Assembly (NCBI GenBank): GCA_018970785.1 | Contig: JAGWVR010000010.1 | Location: forward strand, 1 to 58,269 | DNA length: 58,269 bases | Reading direction: 5' to 3' | Source of the DNA: Planctomycetota bacterium | GTDB lineage: Bacteria; Planctomycetota; Planctomycetia; Pirellulales; UBA1268 | Part shown: piece by piece, positions 45,983 through 57,610 of the stretch | How the letters are laid out: the number at the start of each line of letters is the position of its first letter | Numbering within the stretch: the first letter of the stretch is position 1 | Notes under the pieces: model-generated | Databases searched by the model: none | What the model saw: the letters and a program-made list of their open reading frames with translations, nothing else | Told to the model about the DNA's origin: nothing | Position numbers and translations under genes: made by a program

Positions 45983-48396
45983 CAGGGTGCTCCTGCGGAC
46001 GAAACCGCCGCCGTGGCCGGGGGCCCGGCGGCTGCCACCACCATGATATCGACCGCCAGACGGCGGATGTCGTAGCCCTGTTCCCGGAACGAACGGCCCA
46101 GCTCGGCGGCCAGATCGGGGCCGAAGGCCGCCAGCGGCTGCTGCACGAGGCCGTGAAACATGGCGCGCACGAATGTCTCGGCCGCGTCGTCGCTGGCGGC
46201 GACCATCTCCCCCAGTTCACGGGCACCGCGAAACGCGACCGCCGGACCGTGCCGCGGCTGGTACGCGCCGCTGTCGTCCACGGGCACCCCGTCCGGGGTC
46301 GCCGTCGGACGGTAACGGCCGATCGCGTCGTAGGCCTCGAGCGAAAACCCGAGGGGATTGATCGCCGCATGGCAGGTCCGGCAGGTGGCGGGGCTCGTCT
46401 GCAGCTCGACCCGCTGCCGGGTCGAGAGCCCGGGATGGAGGTCGGGGGCGAGCGGGGCGATCGCCTCCGGAGGAGGCCGGAGGACGTTGCCCAGCACGCT
46501 GCGGACGAGGAACACGCCGCGGTGGATCGGCGACGTCCCCCCGCGGTATGCCAGCTGGGACATCAGGTAGGGGTGGGTGAGCAGGCCGGCACGATGGCCG
46601 TCGTCGGGGCGCGTCCGCCGGAAGTCGGCGCCGGGAGGAAGATCGATTCCATACAGCGGCGCGAGGCGGCCGTTGAGCGGCAGTCGGTCGTCGGTGAACA
46701 AGCGGCGGAAGTCGGCGGTGGGCCCGCCCCAGAGGATGTCGTCGAGCTGGATCTCGAGGCTCGTCCGCAGGTCGGCAGCGACTTCCACCGTGAACTCGGG
46801 GAACCGCGCCGGGTCTTTCTCGGGCACCTCCGCCTGGTCGAGCCGCAACCAGGCGACGAGCGTGTCGCGGAGCTTCGCCCGGCCGCGCGGATCGCCGAGC
46901 ATGCGCTCGGCCTGGCGGCGGACCTGCTCCGGAGTCGCCAGCTGACCACGGGCGGCGGCCTCGCGGAGCTCGCGATCGGGAAGTGAATCCCACAGACCGA
47001 GGGCCAGCCGCCCCGCGACGGCCTGGCCGGCGGCGCTGGGCTCGGCGGCCTCGTCGCCACCGAGACGGAACAGGAACCGTGGCGACGAGAGCACTGCCAG
47101 CAGCGACCGGCGCAGCCCGGCGTCGGCGTCGACACCCTCCAGCGGCCGTTCGACGAGCCGCTGCCGGGCCTGGTCGTCGAGCGGACCGCCACAGGCCCGT
47201 TCGGCGAAGGCGCGGGCGAACTCGCGCAGTTTCCGCGGTCGCTCGTCGGCGTGGCGCCGCGTGCGCGCAAGCCGGTCGACGTCAGCGCCGACATGGTCGG
47301 CCGTTTCGATCGCCGCCGCCGTCACCGCGGCCAGCCATTCGGGCGACACGTCGGTGCCGCGCACCGACCCCGTGCTCCGGTCGTCGGGCGGAAACGGCGT
47401 CGAGAGCACGAGCGTGGGCGGCGCCTCGCGTGGAATCAGGCAGCGCTGCGGCACCGTCTCGAGCGTTCCTCCCGGCCGGCGCCACAGCAGCTCGATCGTC
47501 GCCCGCGTGGGGCGCTCCTTGGCCGGATTGTCGACCCCCTGGTTGGCCTTGGAGAACTCGAGCACCAGCCCGTGGGGACGCCCGCCGAGGAGCATCGTCG
47601 TCCCGCGGTACTCGGTGTCGTCGCCCGATTTGACCCAGGCGTCGATCAGCGGCCGTTCGGCGTCGCCGCGCTGATTGACGTACAGCCGGACGGCGTGCTC
47701 GGTGCGGACGACGAACTCGTGCAGGCCGGTGTCCGGCGGGATCACCGAGCCCCGCCAGCGGATCGCGAACCGCCCCGGCTCGAACGACTCGGGGTCGGGG
47801 CCCTCGGTGCCGAAATCGAAGCGGACGAGCGGATCGATCCGCTCGAAGACGCGCTGCGTGCGGTCGAACGACCGCCCCTTGTGGTAGCTCCCCTCGAGGC
47901 CGCGCTCGCCGTCGAGACCGGGCAGATCTCCGGCGAAGCCGCCGACCAGATCGGCGACGACATGGCGGTGCTGGCGGACCGTGAGCCGCGAGAGCTCGAC
48001 GCGCGGCGGTCGGGTGCGGGCGCGGGCCAACGGCGAATAGAACGCGCCGTGGACGTACTCGGCCACGTCCCGCGCGGCCTCGGACCCGACCGCGTCGGGG
48101 TCGTCCTCGGGCATCGTCTCGTCGATGAGGCGGGCCAGCTGGGCGACCGATTGCTCGCCCACCAGGGCGCGCGGCACCTGCGCTGTCCCCGTCCCATCCA
48201 CGCCATGGCAGCGCTGGCAGTGCGTGCGGTACACGGCCGCCCCGGGATGCTCCGGCTCCGCACCGGCCGCGACCGCGACCGGCAGCACGAACGCCGCCGC
48301 CAGGCACGCCGCCCAACCCTCGCCACGGCGGGCAGGGCTGGCACCGGAGGGGATCGCCGGGCCGTCAGCGATCGTGACCGTCGGGCCCGCTGCCAT
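45982..48396 (-). CDS. Planctomycete cytochrome/DUF1587-PA14-DUF1592-DUF1588-DUF1585 protein
   Basis: This 804-residue exported protein is the partner of DUF1552. After a hydrophobic leader ([18 protein letters not shown]) comes a cytochrome c domain with C60-Q-R-C-H64, then DUF1587 ([21 protein letters not shown]), a PA14-like carbohydrate-binding domain at about residues 175-330 ([27 protein letters not shown]), then DUF1592/DUF1595 ([24 protein letters not shown]), DUF1588 ([29 protein letters not shown]) and DUF1585 at the C-terminus. Haem and PA14 together suggest periplasmic redox work on a carbohydrate-linked substrate, but the function is unproven. The ATG at 48396 starts the operon. 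Confidence 0.92.
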   Translation of the reverse strand: MAAGPTVTIADGPAIPSGASPARRGEGWAACLAAAFVLPVAVAAGAEPEHPGAAVYRTHCQRCHGVDGTGTAQVPRALVGEQSVAQLARLIDETMPEDDPDAVGSEAARDVAEYVHGAFYSPLARARTRPPRVELSRLTVRQHRHVVADLVGGFAGDLPGLDGERGLEGSYHKGRSFDRTQRVFERIDPLVRFDFGTEGPDPESFEPGRFAIRWRGSVIPPDTGLHEFVVRTEHAVRLYVNQRGDAERPLIDAWVKSGDDTEYRGTTMLLGGRPHGLVLEFSKANQGVDNPAKERPTRATIELLWRRPGGTLETVPQRCLIPREAPPTLVLSTPFPPDDRSTGSVRGTDVSPEWLAAVTAAAIETADHVGADVDRLARTRRHADERPRKLREFARAFAERACGGPLDDQARQRLVERPLEGVDADAGLRRSLLAVLSSPRFLFRLGGDEAAEPSAAGQAVAGRLALGLWDSLPDRELREAAARGQLATPEQVRRQAERMLGDPRGRAKLRDTLVAWLRLDQAEVPEKDPARFPEFTVEVAADLRTSLEIQLDDILWGGPTADFRRLFTDDRLPLNGRLAPLYGIDLPPGADFRRTRPDDGHRAGLLTHPYLMSQLAYRGGTSPIHRGVFLVRSVLGNVLRPPPEAIAPLAPDLHPGLSTRQRVELQTSPATCRTCHAAINPLGFSLEAYDAIGRYRPTATPDGVPVDDSGAYQPRHGPAVAFRGARELGEMVAASDDAAETFVRAMFHGLVQQPLAAFGPDLAAELGRSFREQGYDIRRLAVDIMVVAAAGPPATAAVSSAGAP

Positions 48397-48562
48397 TGCC
48401 GATTCCCTCGCGCATGACGGCCGTCATGCACCCCCGTACTGTAGTCACCCGTGGACGACGGGATCGACCGCGGGACGCGGCCGACGGCGCCCCGGGAAAC
48501 CCTCGGCGTTTGCTCCGGTCCCCGAGTCGACACAGGCCACGAATGGCCGTGTCCACGGACAG

Positions 48563-49263
48563 CTATTCGGCCGCGGCACGGGGACGTAACTCGAGCAGGA
48601 CACTCGAGTTGTCGCTCCCGGGGAGCGGCCAGGCGGCGATCCGGCGCACCGTCAGGCGGCGCAGCGCCCCCCGGTGGCGGGCGTCGCGCTTCTCCTCCTC
48701 CCAGCGCGGCCCCTTGACCAGCAGCATCCGGCCGTAGGAATCGGCGACCGGCTCGAACCAGGAGAGGAGCTTGAGCAGCGGCGCCACCGCGCGGACGACG
48801 AGGGTGTCGAATCGATCGCCACGCGCCCGCCGTGCCACCAACTGCTGTGCCGGCCCCTCGTGGACCGGCACCCCGAGGCCCGCTTCGGCGACGATCGCGG
48901 CCACGGCCCGGGCCTTCTTGGCGACGCTGTCGGCGAGCTCGACGCGCAGATCCGGCCGGAGGATGGCGAGGATCAGCCCGGGGACGCCACCGCCGGTGCC
49001 GACGTCGAGCACCCGCTCGCCGGGAGCGAGGTGGGGGGCGATCGCGCAGGAATCAGCCACGTCACGGCCGACGAACCGGCCGACGTCGGTGTGACGGGTG
49101 AGGTTGAGCCGCTCGTTGGCCCGCCACAGCGCCGCCGCGTAGGCCGCCAGGCGTGGGGCGGCGTCGTCGGCCACGGCCAGCCCGAGGCGCCGGCATTCGT
49201 CGCCGATCGCCCGGGCCAGCTCCGTCTCGTCGCCGCTCGTGCCGGGAGCACCCGCAGGCGTGG

Positions 49264-49267
<4 letters not shown>
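48563..49267 (-). CDS. rsmG: 16S rRNA (guanine527-N7)-methyltransferase
   Basis: RsmG methylates G527 of 16S rRNA. The 234 residues show the Rossmann SAM-binding motif [18 protein letters not shown] at about residues 87-104, preceded by the helical segment [10 protein letters not shown] and followed by [18 protein letters not shown]. The C-terminal part has [14 protein letters not shown], and KGPRWEEE, the family's active-site region. The GTG start at 49267 overlaps the glutamine synthetase stop by 4 bases (GTGA), which supports this start. The usual parA/parB or mnmG neighbours are absent; coupling to glnN is uncommon. Confidence 0.94.
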
Positions 49268-51438
<2,171 letters not shown>

Positions 51439-51861
51439 CGGGGCGTTCCTTTTGTGGCGGGGCCGCGCCGGGACATCGAGCCCGGCGACGACGGCGAGGG
51501 GGATGGCTGTGGCACGGCCGACGGCCGACCGCGGCACGGACGGCGGAGAGCATCTCTCCACCCGGTTCCGTACCCCAGTGCGGTGCGAACGTCGCCGCGA
51601 AGGCGTGGAGACTCGACAGGGTTCCGAGCAAGCGCGGCCCGGCGATTCGCGCCCCGCCCGACGCGAACCGACGACTGCGCGACACAAACGCCCGCCGCAC
51701 CGGAGGACCGGGACGACGAACCGTTACCCGGATCCCGTACCGTCGCCAGAAGAAGTTCGCACGGCGCGGGGATCGGACAATTCGGCATCGGGAGACTAGC
51801 CGCCGTCGGGCGGTTGTTCAAGCACCGCAAGGGGGCTCCCGCCGCGGCGGGGAAGGCGGGT
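51439..51861. other. Long leader/intergenic region upstream of glutamine synthetase
   Basis: These 423 bases separate glnN from the protease gene on the same strand. No gene is supported. A promoter-like pair is present at 51793-51821 on the minus strand, leaving an approximately 345-base untranslated leader. I could not identify a known riboswitch or glnA RNA motif by eye. Confidence 0.45.
51793..51821 (-). promoter_or_regulatory. Candidate promoter for glutamine synthetase
   Basis: On the minus strand TTGAAC (51821-51816) and TAGTCT (51798-51793) are 17 bases apart. The -10 keeps T, A and the final T. The distance to the start codon is large, so this is tentative. Confidence 0.3.
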
Positions 51862-53703
51862 TCAGCGGGCCGCCTGGGCCCGTGGCGGCATCGTCTCGAC
51901 GGACCGGCGGGCGACGGCCAGCGCCGCCTCGAGCCAGCCGTCGATCGCCTGCTCGCCGGCCGGAGGCTCGACGTCGCCACCGCTCACGGGCCGCGCCGCC
52001 GACCGCACCTCGACGTGCGGCTGGACGCCGACACGGGCGTAGGGCTGGCCGGTCGGCGAGAAGAAACGCGCCGTGGTCAGCCGCATCCCGACGCCGGCGA
52101 CCTCGAGCGGGAAGATTCCCTGGATCGAGCCTTTGCCGAAGCTCCGCGCACCGACAAGCGTGCCCCGGCCATGGTCGCGGATCGCACCGGCGAGGATCTC
52201 CGACGAACTGGCCGACTCGCCGTCGATGAGCACCACCAGCGGCATCCGCCAGGTGCCCGAGCGGGTCGCGGTGTAGTTGAAATCCTCCTCGGGGCTGCGG
52301 CCGCGCGTCGCCACCACGAGACCCCGGTCGAGGAACAGGTCGGCGACGTCGACGGCCGCCGACAACAGCCCGCCGGGGTTGCCGCGGAGATCGATCACCA
52401 AGGCCCGCATCCCGGCGGCGTCGAGGTGGCGGAGGGCCCGCTCCAGATCGGCGGCCGTCGTCTTCTGGAACGACGAGATCCGCACGTGGGCGATCCCGGC
52501 AGCGGGGTCGACGATCTTGACGTCCTCGACACTGGGCACCTCGACCTGCTCACGCCGCACCACCACACCCTGTGCGGCGGTGCCGCCCCGTGCGACCGCC
52601 AGCGTCACGATCGAGCCTTCCGGCCCCTGGAGGAGCTGGGCGGCGGCGTCGACGTGCATCCCCGCCAGCGACCGGCCGTCGATGGCGACGATGTGGTCGC
52701 CGCGCCGGCAACCGGCCCGCGCCGCCGGGCTGCCCGGAATCACGTGGACGACGAGCAACCCGTCGGCGGCGGACTTGAGCTCGACCCCGAGACCGACGAA
52801 GTTCCCCTCGATCTGGGCGTAGAGGTCGTCGAGCTGACCGGTCGTGAGGAAGGCGGAATACTCGTCGAGCGCCCCGAGGGCCGCCGCGGCGAATTCCATC
52901 AGCGTCACCGCCGGCGGGATCCCCAGCGTGGAGTGGGCGATCCGCGCCACCCACGCCGTGACCGTCTCGGCCTCGGCAGCCGTGTCGATCGTCCGCCCCG
53001 ACAGCAGCCGCGCCGCCTGCTCGCGGTACAGGGCGCGCCGTTCGGGGGTGGCCTGGGCGGCGTGGAGCGAGACGAACAGCGGATCGTCGATGGCGACGTC
53101 CAGAGCGCGGCAGCCGCGGAACACCATCTTCCGGTAGTCGGGGGCGTCGACGTGGTGGGAGGCGATCCGCGTGAACACCTCGCGGGTCACCCGCCGCCCC
53201 TCGGCCTCCGTCAGCCCCGCCATCCGTTGGCGAAACGCCTGTTCGCCGTGACGGCGGGCGAGGTCGCAGTGGATCTTCGCCAGGTCGTAGCGCTCGGCCA
53301 CCTGGGGCGGGAGGCTCGCGGCCCGGGCCGCCGTCTCGCAGACCCCGACCAATTCACCCCAGCGCCCCTCGGCGTGAAGCTGCGTGACCCGGGCGAGCAG
53401 GTCGCCTCCCGGGGGCACCGCGATGGACGGAGCGGGAAGGCCGGGTGCCGGGGCCGGCAGCGCGGGAAGGGCAGGGGGTTCGGGGGCGACCGGCCAGTCG
53501 GGCGACTCGACCGTGGAGGAGGGCAGGGACAACGGCCGCCATCCGGCCGGAGCACCGCCATCGAACAGGGCCGGCTCGGCGGCGACCGCAGCCCGGCTGA
53601 CGGCGACCAGGGCGAACGCTGCCGCGAGCAGGCTCGCCAGTAGGCGTCGCCCCCGCCCGGACCGCGGGCAACCCGCCGGCACCGTTCCGCTGTTCGACAG
53701 CAT
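51862..53703 (-). CDS. Carboxy-terminal processing protease (S41)
   Basis: This 613-residue exported serine protease belongs to the CtpA/Prc group. A signal peptide or anchor (RLLASLLAAAFALVAVSRAA) is followed by a helical N-terminal part of about 200 residues, a PDZ domain (GVELKSAADGLLVVHVIPGS, GDHIVAIDGRSL), and the S41 catalytic domain. The latter holds VIDLRGNPGGLLSAAVDVAD, the serine block DGESASSSEILAGAI and the lysine in GARSFGKGSIQG about 25 residues later. Both catalytic residues are intact. The start could be this ATG (53703) or a GTG seven codons upstream; neither has a clear ribosome binding site. It is divergent from the sigma factor gene. Confidence 0.92.
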   Translation of the reverse strand: MLSNSGTVPAGCPRSGRGRRLLASLLAAAFALVAVSRAAVAAEPALFDGGAPAGWRPLSLPSSTVESPDWPVAPEPPALPALPAPAPGLPAPSIAVPPGGDLLARVTQLHAEGRWGELVGVCETAARAASLPPQVAERYDLAKIHCDLARRHGEQAFRQRMAGLTEAEGRRVTREVFTRIASHHVDAPDYRKMVFRGCRALDVAIDDPLFVSLHAAQATPERRALYREQAARLLSGRTIDTAAEAETVTAWVARIAHSTLGIPPAVTLMEFAAAALGALDEYSAFLTTGQLDDLYAQIEGNFVGLGVELKSAADGLLVVHVIPGSPAARAGCRRGDHIVAIDGRSLAGMHVDAAAQLLQGPEGSIVTLAVARGGTAAQGVVVRREQVEVPSVEDVKIVDPAAGIAHVRISSFQKTTAADLERALRHLDAAGMRALVIDLRGNPGGLLSAAVDVADLFLDRGLVVATRGRSPEEDFNYTATRSGTWRMPLVVLIDGESASSSEILAGAIRDHGRGTLVGARSFGKGSIQGIFPLEVAGVGMRLTTARFFSPTGQPYARVGVQPHVEVRSAARPVSGGDVEPPAGEQAIDGWLEAALAVARRSVETMPPRAQAAR

Positions 53704-53900
53704 CGCCACGATCGGCAAGGTCACAGGGGCGATCCGTGCAGGAAGCGGTCGTCCCGTGACCGCCGGCGATTATGGATCACGTTTCCAGGGTGGTCAAAAA
53801 ACCCCGTCCTTCCAGGCGGGTTCGGAGGGGCTGACATTTGGTGGCCCGCCGCCAAGGAGCGGGCGCCCGCGGCGCGGCGCCGCGGTACACTGGTCCATCG

Positions 53901-54563
53901 ATGAGCACGTCGGCCGGATCGAACGCTGCGGACGGGGCGGTCGGCGACGACGGCCGGCCGACGCTGATTCTTCTCGACCGGGTCCGGCGCGGTGACGACG
54001 AAGCGCTCAACAGCCTTCTCGAACGCCACCGCGCCGCCATTCGCCGCCTCATCGACAGGCGGATGGACCGCGTCGTGCAGCGGCGCGTCGACGCCAGCGA
54101 CATCGTCCAGGACGTCCTTCTCGAGGCCAACCGGCGGCTCGGCGACTATCTCGCCAACCCGGTCATGCCCTTCGACCTCTGGCTGCGGCACATGGCCCGC
54201 GACCGGCTGATCGACGCCCACCGGCGCCACCGCGTCGCCGCGACCCGCAGCCTCGACCGCGAGGTGCCGCTGGTTGCCGCGACCGGCGACGGCGATTCGG
54301 CGACCGGCGACCTTCTCGGCGGTGTCGCCGACCGTGAGTTGACCCCGGCTGCCGCCGCCACCTGGCACGAGCTGGAACGCCGCTTCGCCACGGCCGTCGA
54401 ACAACTCGACGAGCAGGACCGGGAAATCGTCCTCCTCCGCCACTTCGAGCACCTCTCGACCGCCGAGGCGGCGACGGCGCTGGGGCTGACCAAGCCCGCC
54501 GCGGGGATGCGCTACCTGCGCGCGATGCGCCGCCTCCGTGTGCTCCTCGACGGCGGCGTCTGA
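53901..54563 (+). CDS. Planctomycete-type RNA polymerase sigma factor (ECF-like)
   Basis: This 220-residue sigma-70-family factor has region 2 (LLERHRAAIRRLIDRRM, RVDASDIVQDVLLEANRRLG, FDLWLRHMARDRLIDAHRRH) and region 4 (LDEQDREIVLLRHFEHLSTA followed by EAATALGLTK). The RVDxSDIVQ core is typical of the planctomycete-restricted group that often accompanies Ser/Thr kinases. The ATG at 53901 was chosen; 21 further codons are open upstream. The kinase gene starts 76 bases downstream on the same strand, so a kinase-controlled sigma module is likely by analogy. No anti-sigma factor is visible. Confidence 0.92.
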   Translation: MSTSAGSNAADGAVGDDGRPTLILLDRVRRGDDEALNSLLERHRAAIRRLIDRRMDRVVQRRVDASDIVQDVLLEANRRLGDYLANPVMPFDLWLRHMARDRLIDAHRRHRVAATRSLDREVPLVAATGDGDSATGDLLGGVADRELTPAAAATWHELERRFATAVEQLDEQDREIVLLRHFEHLSTAEAATALGLTKPAAGMRYLRAMRRLRVLLDGGV

Positions 54564-54639
54564 GGGTGCACCGGTCCCGGACAGCCGGCTGCGGCGGCCT
54601 ACGATACGGAAGATCCGTTCCCCTCGCCTCACCCCTGCC

Positions 54640-56388
54640 ATGCCGACGACTTCCGCCGCCACCCGCCGCGCCGTCGAGACTCCGCTGTCGGACGAGCAGG
54701 AGACCCGGCTGGTCGATCTCGTCGACGAGCTGTCGATGCTGTCCGGCGAATCGGCCCACGCGCGGCTCGAGGAGCTGGCGGCGCGACACCCCGACCTCGC
54801 CGGTCAGCTCCGCGAGCTGTTCGGCGCGATGATCGTCACCGACGCGGTCGCCGAACGGTCGGCGATCTTCACGCCCGGCGAAGGCGTGCGCCCGCCGCCG
54901 ACGATCGTCACGGGGACCGCAGCCGGATCGTCCCCGACCGAGTCGCGCGGCAGCGGTGAATCACCGCGGTTCGATCCCGGCGTCAGTGCGCTGCCGGCGT
55001 CGTTCGGCGACTACGAACTCCACGAGGAGATCGGCCGCGGCGGCATGGGAGTGGTCTACCGGGCGACGCAGCGCAGCCTGTCGCGGACGGTGGCCGTGAA
55101 GATGCTGCTCAGCCGCGAGCGCGCCACGAGCGCCGACCTGTCACGGTTCCGCAGCGAGGCGGAGGCGGCCGCCGGGATCGCCCATCCGGGAATCGTCGCC
55201 GTCTACGAGGTCGGCGAATGGGACGGCCATCCCTATTACACGATGGAGTACGTCGCCGGCACGACGCTCGCCCGCCAGCTTGCCGCCGGACCGCTGCCGC
55301 CGCGCGAGGCGGCGGCGATCCTGCTGCGCGTCGCCGAGGCGGTCGAGGCGGCCCACGTCCGCGGGATCCTCCACCGCGACCTCAAGCCGTCGAACATCCT
55401 CATCGGCGCCGACGGCCAGCCGCGGGTGTCGGATTTCGGGCTCGCCAAGCGACTCGAGGACGACACCTCGGTGACCCATACCGGTGCCATCCTCGGCACC
55501 CCCTGCTACATGGCCCCGGAACAGGCGGCGGGGAGCCGCGGGGACGTCGGCCCGACCAGCGACGTCTGGAGCCTCGGGGCGATCCTCTACCAGTCGATCA
55601 CCGGACGGCCGCCGTTCCAGGCGCGGACGTCGATGGACACTCTCCTGGCGGTGCTCGAATCGGATCCGCCGGTACCGCGCTCGCTGCATCGGGAGGTCGA
55701 CCGCGATCTCGAACTGATCGCGCTCAAGAGCCTGCAGAAGCCGCAGGACCTGCGCTATTCATCGGCCGGGGCCCTCGCCGCCGACCTGCGCGCGTTCCTC
55801 GCCGGTGATCCGGTGGCGGCGCGGCGCGGTGGCCTGGCGGACGTCGCCGCCCGCCTGTTCCGCGAGACCCACCATGCGGTGGTCCTCGAGAACTGGGGCC
55901 TGCTGTGGATGTGGCACTCGGTGGTGGTGCTGGCGCTGTCGATCGTCACCGACGTCCTCGCCTGGCAGCACGTCGAGGATCGCTGGCCGTATCTCGTGCT
56001 CTGGGGCGGGGGGCTGGCGCTGTGGGCACCGATCTTCTGGGCACTGCGCCACCGCGCCGGGCCGGTGACCGCGGTGGAGCGTCAGATCGCCCACGTCTGG
56101 GGCGGAACCGTGATCGGCAGCGTGATGCTGTTCTGGGTCGAGGACCTGTTGCGGATGGACGTCCTCACCCTGTCGCCGGTCCTCGCGCTTCTCGCCGGCG
56201 TCGTGTTCTTCGCCAAGGCTGGGATCCTCTCGGGGGCGTTTTACATCCAGGCTGCGGTGCTGTTCGCGACGGCGCTGGTGATGTGCCGCCTGCCGGACTA
56301 CCAGCACATCATCTTCGGCACGGTCAGCGGCCTGTGCTTCTTCCTGCCGGGGCTGAAGTACTTCCGCCAGCGGCTTCGCGGGGAGTGA
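54640..56388 (+). CDS. Membrane Ser/Thr protein kinase
   Basis: This 582-residue Hanks-type kinase has an N-terminal segment of about 120 residues with the planctomycete pattern LVDLVDELSMLSG...LRELF. The kinase domain covers about 125-390: glycine loop GRGGMGVVYRA, K154 in VAVKMLL, catalytic H245-R-D-L-K-P-S-N, D265-F-G, and GTPCYMAPEQ. All key residues are present. The C-terminal 170 residues contain about six transmembrane helices rather than a single anchor, ending in a short basic tail (YFRQRLRGE). The helices may sense a membrane signal. It follows the sigma gene, and the pair probably forms one regulatory unit. Confidence 0.93.
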   Translation: MPTTSAATRRAVETPLSDEQETRLVDLVDELSMLSGESAHARLEELAARHPDLAGQLRELFGAMIVTDAVAERSAIFTPGEGVRPPPTIVTGTAAGSSPTESRGSGESPRFDPGVSALPASFGDYELHEEIGRGGMGVVYRATQRSLSRTVAVKMLLSRERATSADLSRFRSEAEAAAGIAHPGIVAVYEVGEWDGHPYYTMEYVAGTTLARQLAAGPLPPREAAAILLRVAEAVEAAHVRGILHRDLKPSNILIGADGQPRVSDFGLAKRLEDDTSVTHTGAILGTPCYMAPEQAAGSRGDVGPTSDVWSLGAILYQSITGRPPFQARTSMDTLLAVLESDPPVPRSLHREVDRDLELIALKSLQKPQDLRYSSAGALAADLRAFLAGDPVAARRGGLADVAARLFRETHHAVVLENWGLLWMWHSVVVLALSIVTDVLAWQHVEDRWPYLVLWGGGLALWAPIFWALRHRAGPVTAVERQIAHVWGGTVIGSVMLFWVEDLLRMDVLTLSPVLALLAGVVFFAKAGILSGAFYIQAAVLFATALVMCRLPDYQHIIFGTVSGLCFFLPGLKYFRQRLRGE

Positions 56389-56449
56389 CGGCCCCCCGCA
56401 CTTTCCGGAGGGAGCGACCGCCGCCGCGCCGCTTGCTACAGTGGCGGCC

Positions 56450-57589
56450 ATGATTCGGGGACACGGCCGATCGGTGGGCGGGCGGAATCGTGGCGGCCGG
56501 GCCGCGCTGGTCCTCGCCGGCATGGTCGCCGCGGCGACCTGCCCCGCGCAGACGATCGTCGACCCGGGGCAGGGCCCGGTGGCGCTGCCCCGCGGCACGA
56601 CCGGCGCCGCCGAGCTCAGCGGCATCACCCACCTCGGCGGGCAGCGCTACCTTGCCGTCGGCGACAATGGAGCCAAGGCGATCTGGACGCTCGACATCGC
56701 CGTCGACGGCACGACCGGGCGGATCACGACCGCCAGCGTGAGCGGGTCGATCGCCGCGCCGGGCCTGGGGAGCGATTCGGAGGGGATCGCCTACCGGGCC
56801 ACCACCGACAGCATCTTCGTCGCCGATGAAGTGGCCTCGGCGATCGGCCAGTTCGATGCCACGGGCGCCGCGCTGGCGCCGGTCGCCGTCCCGGCGATCT
56901 ACGCCCCGGCCAACGTCCGCGGCAACTTCGGCCTCGAGGCCCTGGCCTGGGGCGCGGGGAGCCTGTGGACCGCCAACGAGGAGGCGCTGTCCCCCGACGG
57001 CCCGCTGTCGACGACCACGGCCGGCACGTGGGTCCGGATCCAGCGCTTTTCCCAGTCGCTCACGGCCGACGGCCAATGGGCCTACCGCACCGATCCGATC
57101 TCGGCGCTGAGCAGCCTGACGACCGCCGAGCGGAGCGGCGTGGTCGACGTGCTGCCGTGGAACGCGACGACGCTGTTGGTCCTGGAACGCGAGTTCGGCG
57201 GGGCCATCCCCGGCTTCCGCTCGCGGCTGTACGGCGTCGATCTCACGACGGGCAGCGACGTCTCCGCGGTCGGCGCGCTGGCCACCGGCTCGTTCACACC
57301 GCTGGCCAAGACGCTCCTCTGGGAGCGGTCGTTTTCGGCACTCGCGCCGTCGAACTTCGAGGGGATGTCGTTCGGGCCCGATCTTGCCGACGGCCGCCGC
57401 AGCATCCTCCTGATCTCGGACGACGGTGGCGGCACCCGCCAGGACCTCTACGCGCTGGTCGCCGTGCCGGAACCCCCGGCCATGGTGCTCGTCGTGGCGG
57501 CGCTGGCCGCGCTCCCCGTCGCCCGGGCGCTGGCGCGACGCCGACGGTCCGTGCGCGACGGGCGAACCGGCGACGGCCGGGGGGCGTAG
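56450..57589 (+). CDS. Secreted esterase-like/phytase-like protein with PEP-CTERM tail
   Basis: This 379-residue exported protein resembles the phytase-like esterase domain (PF13449 type): AELSGITHLGGQRYLAVGDN, LGSDSEGIAYRATTDSIFVA, FGLEALAWGAGSLWTANEEA and LLVLEREF. An N-terminal signal (AALVLAGMVAAATCPAQ) precedes it. Residues 339-379 are a canonical PEP-CTERM: VPEPP, a hydrophobic helix, then ARRRR, followed by an Arg/Gly-rich end. This differs from the VPEIDPA class at 11-15 kb. The ATG at 56450 was preferred to the GTG at 56441. It is not clearly in an operon with the kinase; 61 bases separate them. Confidence 0.85.
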   Translation: MIRGHGRSVGGRNRGGRAALVLAGMVAAATCPAQTIVDPGQGPVALPRGTTGAAELSGITHLGGQRYLAVGDNGAKAIWTLDIAVDGTTGRITTASVSGSIAAPGLGSDSEGIAYRATTDSIFVADEVASAIGQFDATGAALAPVAVPAIYAPANVRGNFGLEALAWGAGSLWTANEEALSPDGPLSTTTAGTWVRIQRFSQSLTADGQWAYRTDPISALSSLTTAERSGVVDVLPWNATTLLVLEREFGGAIPGFRSRLYGVDLTTGSDVSAVGALATGSFTPLAKTLLWERSFSALAPSNFEGMSFGPDLADGRRSILLISDDGGGTRQDLYALVAVPEPPAMVLVVAALAALPVARALARRRRSVRDGRTGDGRGA

Positions 57590-57610
57590 GACCGGGTCGG
57601 AGGGATCGCG

